A DNA stretch of 64,000 nt from Bauldia litoralis. Its GTDB lineage: Bacteria > Pseudomonadota > Alphaproteobacteria > Rhizobiales > Kaistiaceae. A program made the position numbers and the translations under genes. Location of the stretch: the NCBI RefSeq assembly GCF_900104485.1, contig NZ_FMXQ01000005.1, forward strand, positions 186,001-250,000. The letters run 5' to 3'. The first letter of the stretch is position 1. The number at the start of each line of letters is the position of its first letter. The notes under the pieces are model-generated. The model did no database searches. It saw only the letters and a program-made list of their open reading frames with translations, and had not been told where the DNA came from. This document shows positions 1 to 8,206 of this stretch, piece by piece.

Positions 1-247
1 TGCGGATATCCTCAAGCTGGCCGGCCGCATCGGTGTTGCGGTGGGCGATGTTGAGGGATTCGACATTGCCGGAGGCGAGCGCCTGCGCCTTCATCGCGCA
101 GATCATTTCCTCGCGCCAGCCGTTGCCCTGCACGGTGTTCGAGATGCCGATGGTGTAGCTGTCGGCGGCCAGGGCCGGGACGAGGCTCGAGGCCGCCATG
201 GCGGCGGTGGCGAGGGTCGCCAGTCCGAGATGTCTTGCCTTTTGCAT
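1..247 (-). CDS. Sugar ABC transporter substrate-binding protein, N-terminal fragment
   Basis: Only the first 82 residues are inside the window; the gene runs off the left edge. It begins with ATG behind a good ribosome site (GGAGG about 11 bases upstream). A signal peptide of about 28 residues ends in PALAA, and the mature part starts SYTIGISNTVQG, typical of periplasmic binding proteins of the ribose/xylose (RbsB-like) class. It is the fifth gene in the minus-strand order RpiR regulator, SDR, mannitol-dehydrogenase-family enzyme, sugar isomerase, binding protein. It probably feeds the substrate of those enzymes into the cell together with transporter genes outside the window. The family is clear from the N terminus; the sugar is unknown. 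Confidence 0.8.
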   Translation of the reverse strand, partial: MQKARHLGLATLATAAMAASSLVPALAADSYTIGISNTVQGNGWREEMICAMKAQALASGNVESLNIAHRNTDAAGQLEDIR

Positions 248-301
248 GGGTATTTCCTTTCCTCCACTCTGGGTTCGTTCAACAGTCGCCCGTCGTCTCT
301 C

Positions 302-1216
302 TCACTTGACGTAGGGGCGCAACACGTCACGGGCGAGCAGGAAGCCGCGCTTCACCAGCTCGTCGGTGCCTTCGAAATTCCGGTCCTCATGCTCGATGAC
401 GACCGGACCGTCATAGCCGGCGCGATAAAGGCCGGAAAAGATCACGCCCCAGTCGACGTCGCCGAGGCCCGGCATGCGCGGAACCTGCCAGCCCATGCCG
501 GACGAGAAGGTGCCGCGCTCATAGAGGCCGTCGCGGTCGATCATCACATCCTTGCCGTGGGCGTGGAGTATATGGGCGCCGAATTCGCGGATGAAGCGCT
601 CCTGGTCGATCATCTGCCAGACAAGATGCGAGGGATCGAAATTCATCCCGACATCGTCGCCCCAGGTCTCGAAGATCCGGCGCCATATGTAAGGGGAATA
701 AGCGATGTTATGCCCGCCCGGCCACTCGTCGTAGCTGAAGATCATCGGGCAGTTCTCGAAGGCGATGGTGACGCCGTGGTCGCGGGCGAAGCGGATGACA
801 TCCGGCCACAGCTTGAGCGCATCGTCCCAGTTGGCGTCGAGATGCTTCGACTGGTCGCCGCCGCAGAAGGTATTGACCACCGGCACGCCCATCTGGCCGG
901 CGGTGACGACGACGTTCTTGAGGTGATCGACCACCGTCTCGCGATGTGCCGGATCGGGGTGCAACGGGTTCGGATAGTAGCCCAGCGCCGAGATCGAAAT
1001 GTCCTTCGCGGCGAGTTCCGCGACAATCTCCTTCGCCTGGTCGGCGGACGTATTGGCAACGTCGATATGGGTGGTCCCGGCATAGCGGCGGGTCGGGCCG
1101 GAGGTCTTTGGCCAGCAGGCGATTTCCAGCGTCTCGAAGCCGACCGAATTCGCCCAGTCGGCGACCTCCATCAGCGGCGTATCGGCAAAGGGCGCGGTCA
1201 AAAAGCCGAGCTTCAC
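302..1216 (-). CDS. Sugar phosphate isomerase/epimerase (AP endonuclease 2-like TIM barrel)
   Basis: 304-residue cytoplasmic protein of the xylose-isomerase-like TIM-barrel family, which interconverts keto- and aldo-sugars or epimerises ketoses using a divalent metal. Candidate metal ligands sit at the expected strand ends: Glu154 (in AFENCPM), Asp194 (NFDPSHL), His220 (HAHGKD) and Glu275 (VIEHED). Length is normal for the family. It lies 28 bases after the mannitol-dehydrogenase-family gene on the same strand, so it probably acts in the same polyol or uronate pathway. The start ATG has an upstream GGAGGACAAC ribosome site. Family assignment is firm; substrate and exact reaction are not. Confidence 0.85.
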   Translation of the reverse strand: MKLGFLTAPFADTPLMEVADWANSVGFETLEIACWPKTSGPTRRYAGTTHIDVANTSADQAKEIVAELAAKDISISALGYYPNPLHPDPAHRETVVDHLKNVVVTAGQMGVPVVNTFCGGDQSKHLDANWDDALKLWPDVIRFARDHGVTIAFENCPMIFSYDEWPGGHNIAYSPYIWRRIFETWGDDVGMNFDPSHLVWQMIDQERFIREFGAHILHAHGKDVMIDRDGLYERGTFSSGMGWQVPRMPGLGDVDWGVIFSGLYRAGYDGPVVIEHEDRNFEGTDELVKRGFLLARDVLRPYVK

Positions 1217-1244
1217 GTTGTCCTCCCTGTCTTCCTCGGTCCTG

Positions 1245-2756
1245 TCATCGGCCTGCCTGCACGGCCGGTTCGTTCAACAGGCTTCGAACATAGGCGATCG
1301 GATCGTCCGAAAGGAGTCCGTCGAGATGCCGGGCGATCGTTGCCTTGAAGCCGGCATTCTCGAACAACTCCCTGGCGAACAGGCGGTCGTCCGACAGGAC
1401 CTCCGCCGCCAGCGCCGCGCCGTCCTTGCCGACCCGGTCGGCGATCGCCGCGACCCGGTCGCTATACGGATCCTCCACCGTCCAGCGCCGACCGAATCGC
1501 TTCGAAGCAAAGGCGAGATAGACGATCCAGCCGGCGACCGCCAGCGACAACAATTCGACGCTTTCGTTGCGGCCAAGGCGCTCGCGGATCGGGTTGATGA
1601 AGCGCTGGACGAGCTTCTGCGATCCGTCGGTGGCGATCTGGTGGTTGCGATGGCGGATGGCGGTGTTGCGCAGCCGGCTGAAGGTCTGCTCGACATAAGG
1701 CCCCGGCGCCATGCCCGGCACCGGCGGCAGGGTCGGCACGCTTTCCTCGAGCAGCATGCGACGGACGAAGGCGGTCAGCGTCTCGTCCCGCATGTCGTCG
1801 CAGGTAAATTCATGACCGGCGAAAAGCCCGAGGTAGCAGAGCGCCGACTGGGCGGCATTGAGGACGCGCATCTTGAGCAATTCGAAGGGCTCGACGTCAT
1901 CCGCCCAGGTCGCGCCAGCCAGGTCCCATTGCGGAACGCGACCGGCGAACCGGTTCTCGATCACCCACTGACGGAACGGTTCGCCGACGACTGGAGCGCG
2001 GTCGCGGTAGCCGTAGGTCTGCTCGATCATCTGGCGATCGGCCTCGGCCGTCGCCGGGACGATCCGGTCGACCATGGTCGAGGGGAAGGCGACGTTGGCT
2101 TCGATCCAGGCGGAAAGCCCGGCTTTCCGCCGTTCGGCGACGGCGCGGACGACGCCACCGAGGATAGCGCCATTGGAAGGAATGTTGTCGCAGCTTACCA
2201 GCGTCACCGGCCGACCATGCGATTGCATCCGCCGTTCCAGCGCCGTCGCCAGGATGCCGGGCAGACTCTTCGGTTGGGCGGGATTGGCGAGGTCATGGGC
2301 GATATCGGGGTTTGCTTCATCGAGAAGCCCGCTCGCCGGCTTGTGGCAATAGCCCTTCTCGGTGACGGTCAGCGTCACCACCTCGATGTCCGGCGAAGCG
2401 AGCACGTCGAGCGCCGCGCCGGCATCGTCCTGCGCATCGACGGTCGAGACCATGCAGCCGATCACCCTGGCATCGACCCGGTCGTCTTCGCGAAGCAGGC
2501 GGGTATAGAGCCCATCCTGTGGCTTGAGCGTGTCGGCGAGATGCGGTTCGCGGATGTTGATGCCGACGACGCCCCAGCGATCGAAACGCTCGCCAAGCAG
2601 GTCGTCGGTGAACTCACCCTGGTGACAGCGATGGAAGGCGCCGACGCCGACATGGGCCATGCCGACGGCAAGGGCATCGCGATCGTAGGCCGGACGGCGG
2701 ACGGCGGCCGGAATGGCGCCGAGGGTCGCGGGATCGAGGGACGGCAGGCCGCTCAC
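1245..2756 (-). CDS. Mannitol dehydrogenase family protein (fructuronate reductase-like)
   Basis: 503-residue polyol-specific long-chain dehydrogenase, a family that includes mannitol 2-dehydrogenase and fructuronate reductase (NAD(P)-linked interconversion of ketoses or keto-uronates and alditols/aldonates). The N-terminal nucleotide-binding region contains VGVGAFHRCHQ near residue 37. SCDN places Asn191, and the catalytic signature near 295-303 reads K-MRVL-N-AA-Q. The family signature is K-x4-N-x2-H, so Lys295 and Asn300 are kept but the usual His303 is Gln. I chose the GTG at 2756 because it overlaps the SDR stop as GTGA and gives the normal length; a longer reading frame upstream only shadows the SDR gene. 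It is co-transcribed with the SDR and the sugar isomerase. Whether the His-to-Gln change alters activity is unknown. Confidence 0.85.
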   Translation of the reverse strand: MSGLPSLDPATLGAIPAAVRRPAYDRDALAVGMAHVGVGAFHRCHQGEFTDDLLGERFDRWGVVGINIREPHLADTLKPQDGLYTRLLREDDRVDARVIGCMVSTVDAQDDAGAALDVLASPDIEVVTLTVTEKGYCHKPASGLLDEANPDIAHDLANPAQPKSLPGILATALERRMQSHGRPVTLVSCDNIPSNGAILGGVVRAVAERRKAGLSAWIEANVAFPSTMVDRIVPATAEADRQMIEQTYGYRDRAPVVGEPFRQWVIENRFAGRVPQWDLAGATWADDVEPFELLKMRVLNAAQSALCYLGLFAGHEFTCDDMRDETLTAFVRRMLLEESVPTLPPVPGMAPGPYVEQTFSRLRNTAIRHRNHQIATDGSQKLVQRFINPIRERLGRNESVELLSLAVAGWIVYLAFASKRFGRRWTVEDPYSDRVAAIADRVGKDGAALAAEVLSDDRLFARELFENAGFKATIARHLDGLLSDDPIAYVRSLLNEPAVQAGR

Positions 2757-3535
2757 TTGTTCACTCCGACGACCCATTGCTCCTGGTCGACCAGCGCACC
2801 GGTCATCGGCCCGCCGGCGTCGCTGAGCATGAAGACCGTGAGATTGGCGATGTCCTCGGGGACCAGGAGGCGGCCGAAGGGAAGCGACTCCTCCGCCTCC
2901 TTCACCCACCCCTCGCCATGGCCAAGCGTCTCGGCCTGCATGACCTTCTCGGCCGGCGTCAGGGTCCAGCCGACGTTGATGCCGTTGACGCGGATACGGT
3001 CCCAGCGATGGGCATTGGCGGCGTTGCGGGTCAGGGTCGCCAGGGCGCCCTTGGTGGCCGAATAGACGGCGAGCTCCGGCGTGCCGCAATGGGCATTCAT
3101 CGACAGGATGTTGACGATCGAGCCGCCCTGCTTGCGCTCCCGCATCGCCTTGATCGCGTGCTGCATCAGGAAGAAGGGCGCCCGGGCGTTGACGTCGAAG
3201 AGCCTGGTCCACATGTCGATGTCGGCATCGAGGAACGACGCCCGGTCGGTCAGCGCCGCGACATTGGCAAGGCCGTCGATACGGCCGAAGCGGGCGAGGC
3301 AGGTGGAGACGAGCTTTTCCGGCGCGTCCGCGTCGGCGAGATCGGCGGCGAGGAACTCCGTCTCAACACCAGCTTGCGAGAGGCGCTCGGCGACGGCGTT
3401 GCCGCGAGTGGCGTCACGGCCGGTGAGCATCAGGCCGGCCGCGCCGCTCTTCGCGGCGAGATCAGCGATCGTCTCGCCAAGGCCCTGGGTCGCGCCGGTG
3501 ATCAGGATCACCTTGCCGTCGAGCCTTGCCTCCAT
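2753..3535 (-). CDS. Short-chain dehydrogenase/reductase (SDR)
   Basis: 260-residue classical SDR, probably an NAD(P)-dependent sugar or polyol dehydrogenase. The cofactor-binding motif TGATQGLG is at residues 13-20. The active-site set is Asn116, Ser145, Tyr158 and Lys162 (YSATK). The start ATG follows a GGAGGAAAA ribosome site. It is the first gene after a 112-base gap holding an AT-rich element, so it probably opens the operon SDR, mannitol-dehydrogenase-family, isomerase, binding protein, with the RpiR regulator just upstream on the same strand. The family is certain; the substrate is inferred only as carbohydrate-related. Confidence 0.88.
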   Translation of the reverse strand: MEARLDGKVILITGATQGLGETIADLAAKSGAAGLMLTGRDATRGNAVAERLSQAGVETEFLAADLADADAPEKLVSTCLARFGRIDGLANVAALTDRASFLDADIDMWTRLFDVNARAPFFLMQHAIKAMRERKQGGSIVNILSMNAHCGTPELAVYSATKGALATLTRNAANAHRWDRIRVNGINVGWTLTPAEKVMQAETLGHGEGWVKEAEESLPFGRLLVPEDIANLTVFMLSDAGGPMTGALVDQEQWVVGVNK

Positions 3536-3568
3536 GTCCGGGTTTTCCTCCCTGGAACAAAGTTTCTA

Positions 3569-3601
3569 TTTTTTTCAATATGGAAGATATGTGCTTTTTG
3601 G
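3569..3601 (-). promoter_or_regulatory. AT-rich candidate promoter/operator upstream of the SDR operon
   Basis: A markedly AT-rich island lies 34-66 bases upstream of the SDR start in otherwise GC-rich DNA. It contains ATAT-N5-ATAT as a small inverted repeat (about 3578-3590) between runs of T. A similar island (T6-CA-x-ATAT-xx-AAG ... T-run-GG) occurs at 27974-28004 before another sugar operon. It could bind the neighbouring RpiR regulator or simply be a promoter. The function is inferred from position and composition only. Confidence 0.35.
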
Positions 3602-3647
3602 TCAATCGGCGTTTTCGCGCCGTCGTCGACGGAAGCTCTGGCGGTAT

Positions 3648-4547
3648 CTACACGTCGCGCGCGGCGACGACCCCGTTGACCAGTCCCATGCCGACGGCGA
3701 GCGTCGCTGCCAGCGAGCGGAAGCCGGCGAAGTCCGATTCGATCACTTCAATCCAGGCATCGGACAACTTGACCAGCGGACTGAAGGTGCTGTCGGTGAT
3801 CGAGACGATGCTGGCCGAGCGCTCACGGGCAGCGGCGACGAGTTCCGGCGTGATCGAGTTATAGGGGCTGAAGCTGACGGCGAGCACCGCGTCGCGTTTA
3901 CCCAGACAGCCGATCTGGTCGAAGGCGGTCGAGCCGACATTGTCGATCAGCACGTTGCGCACCCCCTGCTGCGACAGGGCGAGCGAGACATAGGCGGTCA
4001 CCGGAAAGGCGCGCTTGCTGCCGATCACATAGATCAGGTCGGCCGCCGCCATGATGGCGACGATCCGCTCGAAGGCGTCGAGATCGAACCCCGCCTCGAT
4101 GCGGCCGAGGGAAGCCTGCGAGGCGGCGACGAGGCCGTTGACGAAATGGGTGTTGGGATTGGTCCCGGTCGGGCGACCGCGGCCGCGACCGTTACGCTCG
4201 CGCCCCTCCGGCCAGGAGCCCTTGACGTGTTCCTTGAAGATTTCCTGGAAGTCCGAGAAGCCGGCGAAGCCGAAGGTCTTGGCGAACCGCACCAGGGTCG
4301 AGGGCTGGACGCCGGCCTGGGTGGCGACACTCGAAATCGTGCCGAGCGCCACGTCGCCCGGATGCTGCCAGAGAAAAATCGCCACCTGTCGCAAGCGCTT
4401 GGGGAAATGGACCGTGCCCGAGGAGAGGACGGCCCGCAGTTCCTCATAGGTCCGCGGCCGGGCATAACCCAGCGCCGCGCCACCCTTCTCGCCCTCGGCT
4501 TTCTTCGATGACGAACGCGCCCGGCTTCTGGTCGGTGACTGGGCCAC
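3648..4547 (-). CDS. MurR/RpiR family transcriptional regulator
   Basis: 299-residue regulator with an N-terminal RpiR helix-turn-helix domain (about 35-110; helix region around SSVATQAGVQPSTLVRFAK) and a C-terminal SIS sugar-phosphate-binding domain (about 140-270; VIGSKRAFPV and SFSPYNSITPE). This family senses phosphorylated sugars and usually controls the adjacent catabolic genes. The first 30 residues are basic and low-complexity. The start is GTG at 4547 with AGGTGG upstream. It sits immediately upstream of the SDR-to-binding-protein operon on the same strand, separated by 112 bases that contain a possible operator, so local regulation is the likely role. Confidence 0.88.
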   Translation of the reverse strand: MAQSPTRSRARSSSKKAEGEKGGAALGYARPRTYEELRAVLSSGTVHFPKRLRQVAIFLWQHPGDVALGTISSVATQAGVQPSTLVRFAKTFGFAGFSDFQEIFKEHVKGSWPEGRERNGRGRGRPTGTNPNTHFVNGLVAASQASLGRIEAGFDLDAFERIVAIMAAADLIYVIGSKRAFPVTAYVSLALSQQGVRNVLIDNVGSTAFDQIGCLGKRDAVLAVSFSPYNSITPELVAAARERSASIVSITDSTFSPLVKLSDAWIEVIESDFAGFRSLAATLAVGMGLVNGVVAARDV

Positions 4548-4667
4548 GATCCACCTTTCGGATTGCCGCCGGCGCGCTGGCGCCGACGGTCATGGCCGCG
4601 GATTCTTAAGGAGGGAAACGCCCGGATACAAGTTCGGCGCCGTGGGAACGACACCCCCGATCGCGTT

Positions 4668-5321
4668 TCAGGCGGACGCCAGGGCGAATTCGACGGCGTA
4701 CCGGTCGGCGGCGATCCGCCCGGCGCCGGGGAAAAGTGCCGCGGTTTCCGCCGCCAGGTCGGGGATGGCATTCTCCGACGCAGCCTCCACCACCAGCACG
4801 ATATCCGGCGGCGCTTCGTCCGGCGCCCGGAGGCTTCGCTCTGCCGTGACGCGCTGCGTGCCGGCGGCGTCCGAGGCGACGACCGCGACCGCGACGACGC
4901 CGGGACGCGCCAGCGTTGCGGAAAGCAGCGGCCGGAGCGTTTCAGCGTCTGCATCCATGCCGGGGGACCAGATCCGCGTCGTGCCTACGGCCGCACCACG
5001 CCCCTCCCCCACCGCGGCGACGACGTCGCCGGCCATGCGCTGCGTGGCGCGAAAGCTCGGCAGAATTCCCACCGTCCGTGGCGTCGGTGAATCGAGCCGG
5101 GCGAGATAGGGCTGGCTGGAGAAGACCGATGCGGTGTCCGCCTCGTAGAAGGTCAGCCAGCGCGGCGCGGCATCGGCGCTGAACAGCCGCCGGCCGTGCC
5201 GGAATCCGGGGACGGCGACGCGCTCGGGGATATGTTCTTCGTCGTGCCAGCCACGAAATGTCGCTTCCGCGCCGGGGGCGATATCGTTCCAGATGAGCAG
5301 GGCGCCGGAGCCAGTCTTCAC
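4668..5321 (-). CDS. Unknown protein with two dimeric alpha/beta-barrel-like halves
   Basis: About 217 residues from a GTG at 5321, which has TGAGGATC upstream and begins 11 bases after the IclR stop. An ATG at 5384 would add 21 residues inside the IclR gene and is less likely. The N-terminal half carries a motif of W-N-D-I-A-P followed by GWHDEEHIPERV and PGFRHGRR. This resembles small ferredoxin-like (EthD/dimeric barrel) proteins that are found in degradation operons and are of undefined function. The C-terminal half is Ala/Val-rich with no motif I recognise. It is the last gene of the DJ-1/TctCBA/IclR operon, so a role in metabolising the imported carboxylate is plausible but unproven. 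Confidence 0.6.
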   Translation of the reverse strand: MKTGSGALLIWNDIAPGAEATFRGWHDEEHIPERVAVPGFRHGRRLFSADAAPRWLTFYEADTASVFSSQPYLARLDSPTPRTVGILPSFRATQRMAGDVVAAVGEGRGAAVGTTRIWSPGMDADAETLRPLLSATLARPGVVAVAVVASDAAGTQRVTAERSLRAPDEAPPDIVLVVEAASENAIPDLAAETAALFPGAGRIAADRYAVEFALASA

Positions 5322-5332
5322 GGGGTCGATCC

Positions 5333-6136
5333 TCAGGAGGCGCGCGCTGTGGCGAGCGGGGTTGCGTGACGACGGATCGGCCACAGGTTGCTGATCCGCG
5401 CCGCGGATGCCTGGAGCATCGGCACGATCGCCTCCATCCGCTCCGGCGTCATCCGGGCGCTCGGACCGACGACGATGATCGACGCGACCACCACCTTCGG
5501 CTGCTGGGGGTCGAATACCGGGACGGCGACGGCGTTGACGCCAAGGGCGGCTTCCTCGATCGCGGTGGCGTAGCCTGCCTCCCGGCAGCGGCGGAGCGAG
5601 GCGACCAGTTCCTCGATCGTCGTCGCGGCGTTGGGGCCGACTTCCTCGGTCGTCGGAAAGCCTTGCGCCAGCACCAGCCGCACGGCTTCATCGTCCGACA
5701 TCGTCGACAGCCAGGACTTGCCCGCCGCCGTCGCATACGGGACGGCCTGGCGGCCGAGATTGCCGTCATAGCGCAGGCCGGCGCGGGCGCCCTGCGCCTC
5801 GACGATCCAGGTCATCTGGTCATTCTCGAGAACGGCAAGGCGGACAAGTTCACCGGATTCGCCGGCCAACCGATGCAATTCCGGGTAAGTCACCTCGCGC
5901 ATGCCGGTCGCGGCGAGATGGCCAAAGCCAATGATCGCCATGCGCAGCGTCGCGAGATAGTTCTGGGTCTCGGGATCCTGCTCGACATAACCGCGGGCGA
6001 CCAGCACCTGCAGCAAGCGGTGGGCGGCAGGCTTGCTCATGGCGACGCGATCGGCAATGGCGCCGAGCGCCAGGGGCCGTTCGGACGCCTCGATCAGTTC
6101 GAGGATATCGATCGCCCTGTGGAGTTGGACAGACAC
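5333..6136 (-). CDS. IclR family transcriptional regulator
   Basis: 267 residues, normal for IclR proteins. An N-terminal winged helix (about 1-65; SVQLHRAIDILELIEA and helix VAMSKPAAHRLLQVL) is followed by the IclR ligand-binding domain (about 80-250; AVPYATAAGKSWLS and AALGVNAVAVPVFD). I chose the GTG at 6136 because GGGGGAG lies about seven bases upstream and it begins 14 bases after the TctA stop. It is co-directional with the TctCBA transporter and so probably senses the imported carboxylate or a product. A candidate target is the 35-bp inverted repeat at 9864-9898 at the head of this operon; that link is inference. Confidence 0.88.
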   Translation of the reverse strand: MSVQLHRAIDILELIEASERPLALGAIADRVAMSKPAAHRLLQVLVARGYVEQDPETQNYLATLRMAIIGFGHLAATGMREVTYPELHRLAGESGELVRLAVLENDQMTWIVEAQGARAGLRYDGNLGRQAVPYATAAGKSWLSTMSDDEAVRLVLAQGFPTTEEVGPNAATTIEELVASLRRCREAGYATAIEEAALGVNAVAVPVFDPQQPKVVVASIIVVGPSARMTPERMEAIVPMLQASAARISNLWPIRRHATPLATARAS

Positions 6137-6150
6137 CGGCCTACTCCCCC

Positions 6151-7662
6151 TCAGCCAGACGCGCCGTCTGCGACGCTGCGACGGCCGAAGATTCGCCCGC
6201 CCAGCCGCCGCGCGGCGGGAACCGCGGCGAGGATCGTCAGCAGGCAAAGGGCGATCAGCGCCAGCGAGATCGGCCGGCCGAGGATCGCGGTCGGGTCGCG
6301 CTCGAACAGCACCAGCCCGCGCCGCAGGTTCTGGTCGATCATGCCGCCGAGGATGATCCCGAGGATCAGCGGCGCCATGGGGTAACGCATCATGCGCATG
6401 AGAAAGCCGAGGATGCCGAACGCCATCATCACGTAGACGTCGAAGAGTCGCTGCGACAGAGCATACGGCCCGATCAGGCAAAGCGAAAAGATCACCGGCG
6501 TCAGGTATTCCTTGGGGATCTTGAGGACGGCGACCAGCGGCCGGGTCAGCAGGAGACCGAGGACCGCCATCGCGACGCTGGCGAAGACCAGGATCCAGAC
6601 GACGTTGGCGACGAAGCCGGGATTCTCGATCATGATCATCGGCCCCGGCCGGACATTGTGGATGAACATCGCGGCCAGCAGAACGGCGGCCGGCGCCGAG
6701 CCGGGCACGGCCAGGGTCAACGCGGGAATGATGGCGCCGGGAAGTGCTGCGCTGTTGGCAGTCTCGGCGGCGATGAGGCCGTCCGTCGAGCCCGTGCCGT
6801 ATTCGGCGCTGCGGCGGCTGTAGCGGCGGCCGGCGGCGTAGGAAATCCATGCCGCGACGTCCTCGCCAACGCCGGGGATGATGCCGATGGCAGTGCCGAT
6901 GATGCTGGAGCGGCCGGCCGTGACGCGGCTTCGCCACAGGTCGCCGACGCAGGAAAGGACGCTCGTCCGGTCGGCCATGGTCGTCGCGGCGCGCGCCTTC
7001 CCGCGGCCCATCGACACCAGCAGTTCGGCGACACCGAAGGCGCCGACCATCGCCGGGATCAGCGCGATGCCGCCGGACAGTTCGAGGCTGCCGAAGGAGA
7101 AACGCTCATAGGCATGCATCGCCTCGAGTCCGACCATCGCGACCAAGAGCCCGAAAAAGCCGGAAATCCAGCCTTTCAGCGGGTCCTCGACCGAGGTCAT
7201 GGTGCCGGCGATGAGGATGCCGAAGATACCGAGCAGGAAATATTCGAACGAGCCGAAGCGCAGCGCCACCTCGGCCAGCATCGGGGCGATCAGGTAGAGG
7301 CAGAGCGCGCCGAACAGGCTGCCGACCAGCGAGGCGATGGTGGCAAGGCCGAGCGCTCGCGAGGCCCGCCCGGACACCGCCATCGGATAGCCCTCGACCG
7401 CGGTCGCTGCATTGGCGGGGGTGCCGGGAATGTTGAGGAGAATGGCGCTGCGGCTGCCGCCATAGATGGTGCCGACATAGAGGCAGATCAGCACCAGGAT
7501 CGCCTGGTCGCCGCCCATGCCATAGGTCAGCGAGGTCATCAGGGCCAGGCCCATCGTCGCCGTCAGGCCCGGCAACGCGCCGATCACCATGCCGCCGAGG
7601 GTTGCCCAGAGGACGTTGACCAGCGTTTCAAAGGTGGCGAGGCCGACTAGCGCATCGAGCAC
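6151..7662 (-). CDS. tctA: Tripartite tricarboxylate transporter, large permease TctA
   Basis: 503-residue inner-membrane protein of the TctA family, the large permease of tripartite carboxylate importers that work with a periplasmic TctC receptor. About eleven or twelve hydrophobic segments run through the chain. Family landmarks are GGMVIGALPGLTATMG near residues 18-33, an internal second copy GIIPGVGEDVAAW, and NIPGTPANAATAVEGYP. The gene follows tctB by 10 bases, and the IclR gene follows it by 14. Family members import citrate, tartrate, terephthalate, glutamate and others, so the substrate is not predictable. Confidence 0.92.
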   Translation of the reverse strand: MLDALVGLATFETLVNVLWATLGGMVIGALPGLTATMGLALMTSLTYGMGGDQAILVLICLYVGTIYGGSRSAILLNIPGTPANAATAVEGYPMAVSGRASRALGLATIASLVGSLFGALCLYLIAPMLAEVALRFGSFEYFLLGIFGILIAGTMTSVEDPLKGWISGFFGLLVAMVGLEAMHAYERFSFGSLELSGGIALIPAMVGAFGVAELLVSMGRGKARAATTMADRTSVLSCVGDLWRSRVTAGRSSIIGTAIGIIPGVGEDVAAWISYAAGRRYSRRSAEYGTGSTDGLIAAETANSAALPGAIIPALTLAVPGSAPAAVLLAAMFIHNVRPGPMIMIENPGFVANVVWILVFASVAMAVLGLLLTRPLVAVLKIPKEYLTPVIFSLCLIGPYALSQRLFDVYVMMAFGILGFLMRMMRYPMAPLILGIILGGMIDQNLRRGLVLFERDPTAILGRPISLALIALCLLTILAAVPAARRLGGRIFGRRSVADGASG

Positions 7663-7672
7663 GATTCAGTCC

Positions 7673-8170
7673 TTAGGGAAGGCGGACGAGGAAGACGGTT
7701 TCGAACAGCGCCGGGATCAGCAGTCCTGTGATCAGGACGATGAAGGCGACCGCCAGCAGCTTGCGAACCAGCGCCTGGCCGGTAATCCGCCAGTCGAGGA
7801 AGAAGGCGGCGAAGGCCAGGGTGAAACCGCCGGAGACCAGACGGAAGTCGATGCGGCCGACCAGCGCGACGGCGATGAGCATCAAGACCAGCGTGGTCGC
7901 GATGCGCCCGGCGCCGGCCGAGGCGGTTCGGGCTTCACCTTCGGCACCGTGTTTCCGGGCCGAGCGGATGGTGAGGATGGCGCCGCACAGGAGCAGCGCG
8001 GCACCGATGACGGCGGGGAAAATGCCGGGCGCCGTCAACGGATTGACGTTACGCTCGACAAAGGTCGGCATGCCTGCCGAGATGACGACGACGGCAAGGC
8101 CCAGGGCGGCGATCACGACTCCGGTCGCGAGGTCCGCCCTTGCCAGGGCCTTGCCGTTCCATTCTTCCAT
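7673..8170 (-). CDS. tctB: Tripartite tricarboxylate transporter, small permease TctB
   Basis: 165-residue membrane protein with four predicted transmembrane segments (roughly 18-38, 55-72, 90-125 as a pair, and 140-160), the layout of the poorly conserved TctB subunit. Sequence identity within this family is low, so the call rests mainly on size, topology and its place between tctC and tctA. It starts 36 bases after tctC ends, and tctA begins 10 bases later. Confidence 0.85.
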   Translation of the reverse strand: MEEWNGKALARADLATGVVIAALGLAVVVISAGMPTFVERNVNPLTAPGIFPAVIGAALLLCGAILTIRSARKHGAEGEARTASAGAGRIATTLVLMLIAVALVGRIDFRLVSGGFTLAFAAFFLDWRITGQALVRKLLAVAFIVLITGLLIPALFETVFLVRLP

Positions 8171-8206
8171 GGCGGGATCGTGTTCCCGTCTTCCGTTGGC
8201 GCCGGC

